From Lederbergia citrea (lineage in GTDB: Bacteria > Bacillota > Bacilli > Bacillales > Bacillaceae_C): a stretch of 64,000 nucleotides of DNA. Of this stretch, positions 28,480 to 36,659 are shown one piece after another; position 1 is the stretch's first letter, and every line of letters starts with the position of its first letter. The stretch covers positions 186,001 to 250,000 of the forward strand of contig NZ_JAGYPH010000001.1 of assembly GCF_018343525.1 (NCBI RefSeq). Direction: 5' to 3'. A model generated the notes under the pieces. The model was not told the origin of the DNA and did not search any database. It worked only from the letters and a program-made list of their open reading frames with translations. Made by a program: the position numbers and the translations under genes.

Positions 28480-29247
28480 ATGAGTGAAAATAAAACAGTT
28501 ACCTTTATCATAACTCGTCAAGATAATCCAGATTCACAGCCTTATGATGAAAAGTTTGTGTTGGACTATCGTCCAAACATGAATGTCATCTCCGCATTGA
28601 TGGAAATTCGCCGGAATCCCGTTAATGCAAATGGGGAAAAGACTACGCCAGTAAACTGGGATATGAACTGTCTTGAAGAAGTATGTGGTGCCTGTTCCAT
28701 GGTTATTAACGGCAAACCACGCCAATCATGTACAGCCTTAGTTGATAAGCTAGAGCAGCCAATCCGTCTTGCGCCCATGGATACATTCCCGGTTGTCCGC
28801 GACCTTGTTATCGACAGAAGCAGAATGTTTGATTCCATGAAACGAATCAAAGCTTGGATTCCTATTGACGGTACGTATGATCTTGGACCTGGTCCACGTA
28901 TGCCGGAAAGAAGACGCCAATGGGCATATGAGCTATCAAAATGTATGACATGTGGCGTCTGTTTGGAAGCTTGTCCGAACGTAAACAGCAAGTCAGATTT
29001 TATCGGTCCGGCATTCCTTTCACTCGTACGTTTATATAATGCACATCCAACAGGTGCTATGAATAAAGACGAGCGTCTCGAAGCAATAATGGACGATGGC
29101 GGTATCTCTCAATGCGGTAACTCGCAAAACTGTGTTGAAGTATGTCCGAAAGGCATCCCGCTTACAACATCGATAGCCGCCATGAACCGTGCAACAAATA
29201 TCCAAATGTTCAAAAACTTCTTCGGAAGCGACCATATGGTAGACTAA
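28480..29247 (+). CDS. sdhB: Succinate dehydrogenase iron-sulfur subunit
   Basis: A 255-residue protein with a ferredoxin-like N-terminal domain holding the 2Fe-2S Cys (NCLEEVCGACSM plus C at SCTAL) and a C-terminal domain with two Cys-rich motifs (CMTCGVCLEACPN and CGNSQNCVEVCPKGIP) for the 4Fe-4S and 3Fe-4S centres. It links SdhA to the SdhC haems. The start lies two bases after the sdhA stop, so translation is coupled. Confidence 0.96.
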   Translation: MSENKTVTFIITRQDNPDSQPYDEKFVLDYRPNMNVISALMEIRRNPVNANGEKTTPVNWDMNCLEEVCGACSMVINGKPRQSCTALVDKLEQPIRLAPMDTFPVVRDLVIDRSRMFDSMKRIKAWIPIDGTYDLGPGPRMPERRRQWAYELSKCMTCGVCLEACPNVNSKSDFIGPAFLSLVRLYNAHPTGAMNKDERLEAIMDDGGISQCGNSQNCVEVCPKGIPLTTSIAAMNRATNIQMFKNFFGSDHMVD

Positions 29248-29282
29248 TATTTAAACGAGGGTATCAAATAAGTCCCTAAATT

Positions 29283-29320
29283 GAAGCAAGTGGAGAATTA
29301 TTCTCCACTTGCTTTTTTAT
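29283..29320 (+). terminator. Terminator of sdhCAB
   Basis: AAGCAAGTGGAGAAT and ATTCTCCACTTGCTT form a perfect stem followed by T6. The remaining gap to gerE (29321-29600) is AT-rich; I see only a weak hairpin GTGGGTTC/GACCCAC at about 29335-29391. B. subtilis has ysmA in this interval; it is not here. Confidence 0.9.
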
Positions 29321-29600
29321 TTATGGTTATGGGAGTGGGTTCGATTTACTGTGAGCGACATTTACTCCTTTCTACGGTGAATGGACCCACCCTTAACTTT
29401 CCGAATTTTTTTATAACAATATAATGACTTTTCGAGTTTGGAACATTTTTCAGCAAATTGCATTATATGAGATTATGGTAGTAAGGAAAATGTAGGTAAG
29501 ATTTGGCAGTGGATCATTTTTAACCTAATAAATATACGATTAATACCTAATAACAAAGAACTTTTTCGCCTAATTCGTTATTTCTTGCCTTCTAGATGTC

Positions 29601-29628
29601 ACTCACATTATTTTCTTGACATATGATA
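29601..29628 (+). promoter_or_regulatory. Candidate SigK promoter of gerE
   Basis: AC (29601-29602), 17 bases, CATATGATA (29620-29628) fits the SigK pattern AC-N17-CATANNNTA. gerE is transcribed by SigK in the B. subtilis mother cell, which supports the assignment. It lies about 65 bases before the start codon. Confidence 0.55.
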
Positions 29629-29692
29629 ATGTGACAATGAAATACCCATCCCCGCGGTTTAAAGCTGGCGAAGGCAAGGAGGGTTACAATAG

Positions 29693-29917
29693 TTGAAGGA
29701 GAATGAATTCACACACAAACCGCTGCTGACAAAAAGAGAAAGAGAAGTTTTCGAGCTGTTAGTCCAAGATAAAACGACGAAAGAAATAGCGAAAGATTTA
29801 TTCATCAGCGAAAAAACGGTTCGAAACCATATATCCAACGCCATGCAAAAGCTTGGAGTCAAGGGGCGATCTCAAGCTGTCGTTGAACTGCTTCGCATGG
29901 GAGAATTAAAGTTATAA
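29693..29917 (+). CDS. gerE: Spore germination/coat regulator GerE
   Basis: A 74-residue LuxR-type HTH protein consisting of the DNA-binding domain alone (LTKREREVFELLVQDKTTKEIA...SEKTVRNHISNAMQKLGV). In B. subtilis GerE controls late spore coat genes with SigK. The TTG start is preceded by AAGGAGGG. A truncated second copy of its 3' end lies at 35307-35390. It follows the sdh operon as in other Bacillus genomes. Confidence 0.96.
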   Translation: MKENEFTHKPLLTKREREVFELLVQDKTTKEIAKDLFISEKTVRNHISNAMQKLGVKGRSQAVVELLRMGELKL

Positions 29918-30032
29918 ATGCAAAACCGGCTGTCCATTCGGGAGCCGGTTTTGTTGATTTCAACTGCTCTTTAACCCATAAAGAATAAATCCAACACCTA
30001 AAAAAAACTAAATGATTTTGCCGAATTGAATT
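29836..30032 (+). repeat. Direct repeat, left copy: gerE 3' end, terminator, yqhV-like 3' fragment
   Basis: About 197 bases here match 35307-35504 with fewer than ten or so differences. The copy contains the last 27 codons of intact gerE, the shared terminator and, on the minus strand, the last ~25 codons of a YqhV-like gene with a frame break (FGKII...FLGVGFILYGLKSS). The right copy has the reverse situation: broken gerE and intact yqhV-like gene. Confidence 0.9.
29920..29953. terminator. Terminator of gerE
   Basis: AAAACCGGCT and AGCCGGTTTT around GTCCATTCGGG, with T and A runs. Duplicated exactly at 35394-35425. Confidence 0.85.
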
Positions 30033-30216
30033 TTTATTGGTTCGTTGATTCCGTCAATTGTTTTAACTTTGCGGTGATCAGCTACGTTATCAGGTCAATC
30101 GGTTTAAATATTTTAAAAAAACTTGAATTTGTAGAATTAACTCTTATATATATAAATTATAGGAAGCTATGAAACTTGGTCTTGCTTTTAGCAAATACGC
30201 TTAGGGGGACGATTGG

Positions 30217-30717
30217 ATGAATTTTGTGGAAGTGAACTCCAACGAGAGAGATGCTTTTCTTGATGCCATCTATGCTACTTTAGAAAAAGGGATGGCCGCT
30301 AAAGAAGTCGTTTGTTCTATAACCACGGGTTTCCGTGTTATTCCGTCTATGCGAGCTGCACCGGGACTTAATCCGTACCATGCCTCTGTAGCTGATATCG
30401 GCTATGGATTCGATGCCGTTCATGGAACGATTAATCGGATTCGTCAAGGAGAAACTATTTCTTTAGTAAAAGAAATGCTTGTGTTCGACCTTGATACACT
30501 GGGCATTAGTGTAAAACAATTAAGCCCAAATTTTGAACTGGCTGTAAGAAAAGTAACCCCTGATGTTTTTTATCTCGTTGAGCAAAGTCGCCAATTAAAT
30601 TATCAAATTGAGGTAAGAATCAATGAAGCAATAAAACTAGGCAGGGCTCTACTTGGTCCTGAATGGGAAACCATACGTAAACGGATTGAGAATATACAAG
30701 CTATTCCACGGTTGTAA
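30217..30717 (+). CDS. Hypothetical protein, paralog of the next gene
   Basis: A 166-residue soluble protein I do not recognise. The central part, FRVIPSMRAAPGLNP followed by ADIGYGFDAVHGTINRI, resembles FRLNPESSHADG followed by SEISYGYAGVRGGVRRA in the next gene, and both proteins have similar length and a helical C-terminal half. The two are probably an old tandem duplication; they start 22 bases apart and form an operon. A possible promoter TTGAAT-N16-TATATA lies at 30123-30150. The pair is inside the segment bounded by the gerE direct repeats. Confidence 0.6.
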   Translation: MNFVEVNSNERDAFLDAIYATLEKGMAAKEVVCSITTGFRVIPSMRAAPGLNPYHASVADIGYGFDAVHGTINRIRQGETISLVKEMLVFDLDTLGISVKQLSPNFELAVRKVTPDVFYLVEQSRQLNYQIEVRINEAIKLGRALLGPEWETIRKRIENIQAIPRL

Positions 30718-30739
30718 GGGGATAAAGGAGGAGTGAAAA

Positions 30740-31246
30740 ATGTCAAATTCACAATCAATGAAATTAAGTGAGGAGCAGCAGCATCGTTTGTTGGATTGGT
30801 GGCAAACAATGGAATCGGCTAAGTCAGTAGTACATCGTTTAGTATCTTTAGTGAGTGAATTTCGGTTAAATCCAGAATCAAGTCATGCAGATGGAATGAT
30901 TCTTTTTTATCGGGCTATCTCCGAGATTTCCTATGGTTATGCAGGTGTACGAGGCGGTGTTCGCCGTGCGTTCACAAAAGAATATAGCAAAGCTCTTCAA
31001 ATCAATATGGTAATGTGTCTCAGCTTCGTCCCTAAATTTTCCGTTGATGCGAAAGTTCTTCTCGAACGCATAACTAAACAAGTCACTGGATCAAGGGCTC
31101 TCCAACTGATCCAGCGGATTAGGGAGACGTTAATGGAAAATGATGAAATAATAAATGAATTAGAGAAAAAAGCTCATGGCATTTTTGGAAAGGATACCTT
31201 CCAGGGCATTCAAGTAAAAATGATGAAGGATATGACCATGGAATAG
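30740..31246 (+). CDS. Hypothetical protein, paralog of the preceding gene
   Basis: A 168-residue protein of unknown function with strong AAAGGAGG ribosome binding site. It begins with a polar, Gln-rich stretch (SNSQSMKLSEEQQ) and is predicted largely helical. Similarity to the preceding protein is concentrated at residues 45-85. No signal peptide or membrane segment is visible. The two might form a heteromer, but that is only inference from pairing. Confidence 0.6.
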   Translation: MSNSQSMKLSEEQQHRLLDWWQTMESAKSVVHRLVSLVSEFRLNPESSHADGMILFYRAISEISYGYAGVRGGVRRAFTKEYSKALQINMVMCLSFVPKFSVDAKVLLERITKQVTGSRALQLIQRIRETLMENDEIINELEKKAHGIFGKDTFQGIQVKMMKDMTME

Positions 31247-31434
31247 AAGGACCTACTTTAAAACTAATGACCTATGATACTGATTATTACGTTTAAACTC
31301 ATATAAATAATTATTTGGAATAAGGACTACTTCTCTTTGAATAAATTGAAATAGAGGTTTTTTCAGGGAGAAACATACTCAACAAGATTCTAGCGCCCTG
31401 TTAAAAAACTATAGGTTGGGAGGGGTACTTAATC

Positions 31435-32283
31435 ATGAATTGGAATGAGAATTCACAAGATCCCAATAATCGAATAGATCCTGTAATGTTTGTTACACGT
31501 TCCTTAGATGAAATTCGTTTTTGGTCAAGGATAATGAAGGAACATTCCTTATTTCTTAGATTAGGATTTAGGTGCGAAGATACACAATTAATAAATGAAG
31601 CTAATCAGTTTTATCATTTATTTGAGCAGATTGAACAACGGTCCCATTCATTGACAAATCAAACTGCTCCTGAACAAATGAGAAGATTTAATTCGGAAGT
31701 TCAACTAGCTGCCACTAACATATTTGCCTTTAAACGGAAAGTTTTGGGACTAATTCTATCTTGCCAACTGCCCGGTGCAAACAATTTTCCCCTTTTGGTC
31801 GATCATATAAGTAGGGAAGCCAATTATTTTAGAAAGCGTTTAATTGAATTAAACGAAGGGAAATTAAAACCCCTCGCTGATGCAATCATCAAAGAGAATG
31901 TTTTCTTTTTAAGAATCATGGCTGATCATGCGAAATTTATAGGACATCTTCTTGATCCATCGGAAAGAAAGCTTGTCGATATGGCCCGTAATTTTAGCAA
32001 TGATTTCGATGAATTGGTTTTTCAAGCTAGAGATTTAGAAGGTATGAAACCACAATCTCAGACAGTTCCTCTATTAGATCAATTCCTAGATCAGAATCGT
32101 GTGTCCGTAGTTTCCCTGAGAGATTTTAAGAAAACCGCCCGAGATTTGATCGAAGAATGTAGAATTAAAAGTATTATTCACCCTTTGCTTGCAGACCATG
32201 TATTTCGTGAAGCTGAACATTTCCTTGAAATTATTGACATGTTTGAAGCTCATCTTACCGGAACAATGTCTCAACGTAGATAA
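31435..32283 (+). CDS. DUF2935 family protein
   Basis: A 282-residue all-helical protein with two repeats of a four-helix bundle. The Glu/His pattern (RFWSRIMKEHSLFLRLG, DHISREANYFRKRL, ENVFFLRIMADHAKFIGHLL, DHVFREAEHFLEII) is that of DUF2935, a Firmicutes family whose bundles resemble ferritin-like metal sites. The function is not known. GGGAGGGG precedes the ATG. It belongs to the same segment as the paralog pair and may share their promoter or have its own in the 188-base gap. Confidence 0.78.
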   Translation: MNWNENSQDPNNRIDPVMFVTRSLDEIRFWSRIMKEHSLFLRLGFRCEDTQLINEANQFYHLFEQIEQRSHSLTNQTAPEQMRRFNSEVQLAATNIFAFKRKVLGLILSCQLPGANNFPLLVDHISREANYFRKRLIELNEGKLKPLADAIIKENVFFLRIMADHAKFIGHLLDPSERKLVDMARNFSNDFDELVFQARDLEGMKPQSQTVPLLDQFLDQNRVSVVSLRDFKKTARDLIEECRIKSIIHPLLADHVFREAEHFLEIIDMFEAHLTGTMSQRR

Positions 32284-32400
32284 GCACTGCCTGGTATTTT
32301 TATAAATATCAATGAAAAAATCACTTAAATTAAAGTTTCGTCTTTTCAGTGTATTGCAAGGTAGTTTTCTTCAACAATACTATGTTAAAAACCAAAGCAA

Positions 32401-32450
32401 TATAAAGAAAGGCGTCCGGCGCTGGCCAGCACGTCTTCTTTGTTTTATCC
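32401..32450. terminator. Probable terminator between DUF2935 and S9 peptidase genes
   Basis: AAAGAAAGGCGT and ACGTCTTCTTT flank a GC-rich inner stem (CCGGCGCTGGCC region), with T-rich sequence downstream. It separates convergent genes; the pairing is imperfect. Confidence 0.45.
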
Positions 32451-32479
32451 CTTAATCAATTATTTGTACCGGTGGTCAA

Positions 32480-34498
32480 CTAAAGATGTTTCCGAAACCA
32501 GCTTAGAATATGTTCCAGGCGAATCACCCGATGCCAGGGGTTTCCAGAACGAGACAGCTCATGGGTATCATTGAGAAAGCGGAGCATGCGCACGTTACGT
32601 CCTTGAAACTTGAGGGCAGTATAAAATTGTTCCCCCTGTTCAATAGGAACTCGAAAATCGTGGGTGCTTTGAATAATCAAGAGAGGTGTTTGAACATTGG
32701 CTACGTACTTGATTGGCGAGCGCTTCATGTACTTTTCCGGAAACACCCAAGGTGGCCCCCCGTAATCATCGGCCTTTAAAAATCCGCCGTCTGACGTACC
32801 AAAGAAACTATACAGATTACTGATACCTCTCATCGAAACTGCAGCTTTGAAACGTTGGGTTTGTGTAATGATCCAGTTAGTCATATAACCTCCGTAGCTT
32901 CCGCCGGCAACACCAAGACGGTTCGGATCGAGCGTACCTTTCAATAGAGCATAGTCCACTGCCGCCATCAAGTCCGCATAATCATGGTTTCCCCAATCGC
33001 CTCGGATGTCTGCGACAAACTCTTGTCCGTAGCCCATGCTCCCGCGCGGATTGGTGTAAATCACTGCAAAACCATGGGAAGCCAGCAACTGAAACTCAAG
33101 GAAGAAGACGTAGCCATACATGACCATCGGGCCACCGTGGATTTCCAGTATCGCTGGAATTCGACTTCCGGCAGGAACCCTCACAGGCGGGTAAAGAATC
33201 CAACCTTCGACCTCCGGACCATTCGCCGAACGCGAGGAAAAACGGATCGGCTCGGAAATGGCAAGCCGACTAAGCCAATCTTGGTTTACTGTTGTAAGCC
33301 GACGTTCGTTGTTAATCGTTTCTTTAGAGATGTCAGCAAACCAGATATCATTTGGCAGCGTAGCTGTAGTAATGGCCATCACCACCTGACGAGTGTCCGG
33401 AGTAAAACTAAAATTGTAGATAACTGAATTCCCAGTGGTCATTTGAATTGCCTGATTATCTGGAATGGAAAAGCGCCAAAGATGAACGGCTCCGGCTTTA
33501 CTCACACACGTATAAATGCTGTGACCATCAGGAGCCCAAGTCAAGCTAATCGTAGGCTCCTGATGACCGCGGATGTCCCCAATGGATTTATCACCTATGG
33601 GATATGGGAAGCCGCTAGTCAATTCCCATGGCTCTCCTCCGGATGCAGCAACCATCCAAATGCCTGGGTTCGTATAACTGCCATATCTCCGATCGTGTCC
33701 AACATAAGCAATCACTTGTCCATCCGGAGACCACGTCGGATGGTTAGCGGGCCCTTGACTTCGAGTCAACTTGTGAAGTTCTCCCCCCGTAGCCGCAATC
33801 ACCCAAATATCATTGACTAAAGCGAGGTCTAAACGTTCCGGTGTCCGGTTACCAGCTACGGCGATGTATTGTCCATTAGGAGACCAAGAAGGAGAAGAAA
33901 AGTTGTAATCGCCAAACGTAAGTTGCCGGAACTTACCGCGATCAGGACCGACGACTGGGATAGTAAAAAGATGCCAGTGTTTACCGACTAAATAACCAGT
34001 GGTGTCCAACTTATATTCAAGACGATCAATAACGAGCACATCTTCTGAAAAACGTTGTCTTGGCGTTCTTTTTCGACAGATATTCTCTTCTGGGCCTTCT
34101 GGTCCAATATGAACGACACAAGCGATGGTTCGGCTATCTGGAGACCATACGGGAATGCCACCGATATACCGAATATTAGTGAGCGGTTCGGCCTCACCAC
34201 CCGTACTCGACATGATCCAAAGTTGAGGATGTCCTCGCCGTGTGGATACGAAAGCAAGCCACTTGCCGTCCGGCGACCAACGGGGAGCAAAATCTAGACC
34301 AGGACCGGATGTAAATTGCTGTGGTTTGGTCTCTCCGCAGATTGAAACGATCCAGATTCGGCTGCTATATTTATTGGTATCCCTATCCATCCTTGTTTCG
34401 ACGTAGACTATGCTCTTCCTATCAGGGGAAATTTGCGGATCACTAACGATTTTTAATTCAAAAAGATCCTCAGGATTTAATGGCCTCTTCATTTCCAA
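32480..34498 (-). CDS. S9 family serine peptidase (prolyl oligopeptidase/acylaminoacyl type)
   Basis: A 672-residue cytoplasmic peptidase with an N-terminal TolB/WD40-like beta-propeller (about 15-400; repeats such as SPDRKSIVYVE, APRWSPDGKWLAFVS, HPTWSPDGQVIAYVG) and a C-terminal alpha/beta hydrolase domain. The triad is readable: Ser534 in GGSYGGYM, Asp614 in STHDFRVP, His646 in NDTHELS. Such enzymes degrade short or N-acylated peptides. The gene is GC-rich (34 of 60 bases in 33181-33240) compared with its neighbours (19 of 60 in 31861-31920), suggesting transfer. Long open frames on the opposite strand are composition artefacts. Confidence 0.92.
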   Translation of the reverse strand: MEMKRPLNPEDLFELKIVSDPQISPDRKSIVYVETRMDRDTNKYSSRIWIVSICGETKPQQFTSGPGLDFAPRWSPDGKWLAFVSTRRGHPQLWIMSSTGGEAEPLTNIRYIGGIPVWSPDSRTIACVVHIGPEGPEENICRKRTPRQRFSEDVLVIDRLEYKLDTTGYLVGKHWHLFTIPVVGPDRGKFRQLTFGDYNFSSPSWSPNGQYIAVAGNRTPERLDLALVNDIWVIAATGGELHKLTRSQGPANHPTWSPDGQVIAYVGHDRRYGSYTNPGIWMVAASGGEPWELTSGFPYPIGDKSIGDIRGHQEPTISLTWAPDGHSIYTCVSKAGAVHLWRFSIPDNQAIQMTTGNSVIYNFSFTPDTRQVVMAITTATLPNDIWFADISKETINNERRLTTVNQDWLSRLAISEPIRFSSRSANGPEVEGWILYPPVRVPAGSRIPAILEIHGGPMVMYGYVFFLEFQLLASHGFAVIYTNPRGSMGYGQEFVADIRGDWGNHDYADLMAAVDYALLKGTLDPNRLGVAGGSYGGYMTNWIITQTQRFKAAVSMRGISNLYSFFGTSDGGFLKADDYGGPPWVFPEKYMKRSPIKYVANVQTPLLIIQSTHDFRVPIEQGEQFYTALKFQGRNVRMLRFLNDTHELSRSGNPWHRVIRLEHILSWFRKHL

Positions 34499-34771
34499 TC
34501 ATTCCTTATTTATTTCTGTTTTATATTCTATTCGTTTTGTATTTGAATAAATAATGTGAGTTGTATGATGCATGGATAAAAAGTCCACAATCCATATGAA
34601 AAGTGAGAGGAATTATTCTAGTCATCATTGCTATATATAATTGAAGTGAATATATTATTGGGGTGATAAAAAGCAAGAAAGTTTTCACAGTATTTTTGTA
34701 AAAAATAAAACACTAGATTTTGAAAAGTTCTGGAGCATGTTAGTTCCTATATATTTATTTTGAAAAATTCT

Positions 34772-35158
34772 CTAATCACTAGGACTAGTCTCACCACCAT
34801 ATTCATGTCTGTGAGGATGGGAGCCGTTAACTGAAGTTACCCCACGAAAATTATGATAATGTCCACCATTTGGTAATGGAATTGCAGCACCAGTAACTCC
34901 TCGAATTTCATGTTTATGCCCATCATTAAATGAGGTAACGGTAAAATACTCATGTTTATGTGGTACACCAGTGGGAGCTGGTTCAGTTCTACCGGCATAT
35001 CTGTGCTCATGGCCGGCATTAAAAGAGGTTACTCCAGAAAAATGATGTCTATGAAGAGGCCTCCCATCCCACGAAGTTAGATATAATACATGTGAATGCT
35101 CAGAATCCAAACTCGAATCAGGTGAATGAACGATTAAACCTGTAATCGGTATTTCCAT
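34772..35158 (-). CDS. YmaF family His-rich repeat protein
   Basis: A 128-residue protein built of about four repeats of roughly 25-28 residues with the pattern HxHxFxGVTSFNxGHxHxYxGxT. Twenty or so histidines alternate with other residues, as in a metal-binding beta-sheet. This matches the YmaF family (PF12788) of Bacillus, whose role is unknown; surface or spore association and metal binding are guesses. There is no signal peptide. It lies alone on the minus strand; the 273 bases upstream of the S9 gene and downstream of this one show no other gene. Confidence 0.75.
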   Translation of the reverse strand: MEIPITGLIVHSPDSSLDSEHSHVLYLTSWDGRPLHRHHFSGVTSFNAGHEHRYAGRTEPAPTGVPHKHEYFTVTSFNDGHKHEIRGVTGAAIPLPNGGHYHNFRGVTSVNGSHPHRHEYGGETSPSD

Positions 35159-35306
35159 TAGTGTTTTTCCACCTTCCTTGTTCTTTTTGAAATTGCCTCA
35201 AAACGTCCAAGATAAATACATTTGTTTTTCTCAACTAAAGAATATTCCTATTTTCTTTTTTTAGAACAGTGAGTGTCCTGGTACCTAGAAAGATGTGTAA
35301 GTTTAT

Positions 35307-35504
35307 CAACGCCATGCAAAAGCTTGGAGTCAAGGGGCGGATCTCAAGCTGTCGTTGAACTGCTTCGCATGGGAGAATTAAAGTTATAAAAGCAAAACCG
35401 GCTGTCCATTCGGGAGCCGGTTTTGTTGATTTCAACTGCTCTTTAACCCGTAAAGAATAAATCCAACACCTAAAAAAACCCAAATGATTTTACCAAATTG
35501 AATT
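35307..35504 (+). repeat. Direct repeat, right copy, with gerE pseudogene fragment
   Basis: This 198-base copy matches 29836-30032. At 35307-35390 it holds the last 27 codons of gerE, broken by one extra base (GGGGCGGATCTC against GGGGCGATCTC), then the same terminator and the 3' end of the intact YqhV-like gene on the minus strand. Confidence 0.9.
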
Positions 35505-35707
35505 CTATCCGCCATTCCTAAAAGACCTATGGCTGTAGTAATAATGAGAATAATTGGCCCTATAAGGGCAAGAGAGCTGTTAATGACAAGTGCTTTTTCA
35601 ATATCATTAAATCTAATCATTAAAAAAGCTGCAAATAGTTCTACACTGCCTGATAGTAATCTTAAAAACGCCATCCCAATGACAGCTTTCTCTAAGAAGG
35701 TAATCAT
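35432..35707 (-). CDS. YqhV-like membrane protein (DUF2619)
   Basis: A 91-residue protein with three membrane helices (about 8-30, 38-62, 70-87) and the pattern LRLLSGSVELFAAFLMIRFN...KALVINSSLALIGP, which I recognise as the DUF2619/YqhV family; function unknown, sporulation-linked in some species. AGGAGG lies upstream of the ATG on the minus strand. Only this copy is complete; a 3' fragment lies next to the intact gerE. Confidence 0.7.
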   Translation of the reverse strand: MITFLEKAVIGMAFLRLLSGSVELFAAFLMIRFNDIEKALVINSSLALIGPIILIITTAIGLLGMADRIQFGKIIWVFLGVGFILYGLKSS

Positions 35708-35741
35708 TTTTTTCCTCCTGTAGTTAAACTTCTCATATTAT

Positions 35742-35858
35742 ATGCATGTCAAGTACATATCAGGACAAGAAGTGTTTAAAGAGCTTCAGGAAAAACTACC
35801 TTTTCTTAACATTAATTCAGAATGCAAAAAGGACTTTGGGACGATTAAAATGGATTAA
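35742..35858 (+). other. Possible small ORF or gene remnant (38 codons)
   Basis: ATG 35742 opens a 38-codon frame (MHVKYISGQEVFKELQEKL then PFLNINSECKKDFGTIKMD) with amino-acid composition like a real soluble protein but no ribosome binding site. It could be the tail of a decayed gene. It is the only thing I see in the gap between the YqhV-like gene and sodC. Confidence 0.25.
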
Positions 35859-35925
35859 TGTTTAATGAAGCGGTTTTTAGTAAAAGGAATTAAGTAATGA
35901 ATATTTAAGAAAAGAGGGAGAATTA

Positions 35926-36549
35926 TTGAAAAAACGTTTTTCATTTATGATGATTTTGGCACTTCTCTATCTATTAGGCGCATGCGGAAACGGCAAAAAT
36001 ATAGACAATCAGAATGACAAGGGCGCAATAAATGATGAAAGCGCACAAAACACTACGGAAAATCAGCCTGAGAGTACTAAAAATGATGAGCAAACAACTG
36101 ATATCATACTAGTTGAATTAAAAAACGCGGATGATAAAAAAGTGGGAGAAGCTCAATTACAACAAGTCTCGGAAGGCGTTTTAATCAAGCTGGAAGCCTC
36201 CGATTTGCCGCCTGGAGCACATGGCTTTCATATTCACGAAACTGGGAAATGCGAAGCACCAACTTTTGAATCGGCGGGTGGTCACTTTAATCCAACTGAT
36301 GCAGAACATGGAATGAAAAACGAGAAAGGACCCCACGCAGGTGACTTGCCGAATATCGAGGTAGGGGAAGATGGAAAAGTACAATTTGAGGTGACAGCAG
36401 ACAATGTAACATTATTAGCTGATGAAGAAAATTCATTGCTTGGCCCTGAAGGTACTTCACTCGTTATCCATGCAAAACCCGATGATGAAAAATCCCAGCC
36501 TGCGGGTGATGCAGGTGACCGGATCGTATGTGGTTCAATTGGTGAATAG
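35926..36549 (+). CDS. sodC: Cu/Zn superoxide dismutase lipoprotein
   Basis: A 207-residue lipoprotein: signal peptide with lipobox LLGAC (Cys20), a polar linker to about 58, then the SOD domain. All metal ligands can be placed: His102, His104, His120 and His182 for copper; His120, His128, His137 and Asp140 for zinc. Cys109-Cys202 can form the disulfide and Arg199 the active-site arginine, so it should be active, unlike the B. subtilis homolog YojM, which as I recall lacks copper ligands. It would remove superoxide outside the membrane. TTG start follows AGAGGGAG. Confidence 0.9.
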   Translation: MKKRFSFMMILALLYLLGACGNGKNIDNQNDKGAINDESAQNTTENQPESTKNDEQTTDIILVELKNADDKKVGEAQLQQVSEGVLIKLEASDLPPGAHGFHIHETGKCEAPTFESAGGHFNPTDAEHGMKNEKGPHAGDLPNIEVGEDGKVQFEVTADNVTLLADEENSLLGPEGTSLVIHAKPDDEKSQPAGDAGDRIVCGSIGE

Positions 36550-36566
36550 TTCGTGTTCTTAAATGT

Positions 36567-36605
36567 AAAAACCAGTTTTCTATTTAAAGTGAAACTGGTT
36601 TTTAA
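36567..36605 (+). terminator. Terminator of sodC
   Basis: AAAACCAGTTT and AAACTGGTTTT pair, T-rich tail. Confidence 0.75.
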
Positions 36606-36659
36606 AACTGAGAATTAAGAACTTGATGGAAATGCATCTAAGATTCTCAAAAAAAAGAG

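Noticed and set aside
32984..33820. Long open frames on the plus strand opposite the S9 peptidase
   Set aside because: They have no ribosome binding sites or family resemblance; high GC on the coding strand keeps antisense frames open.
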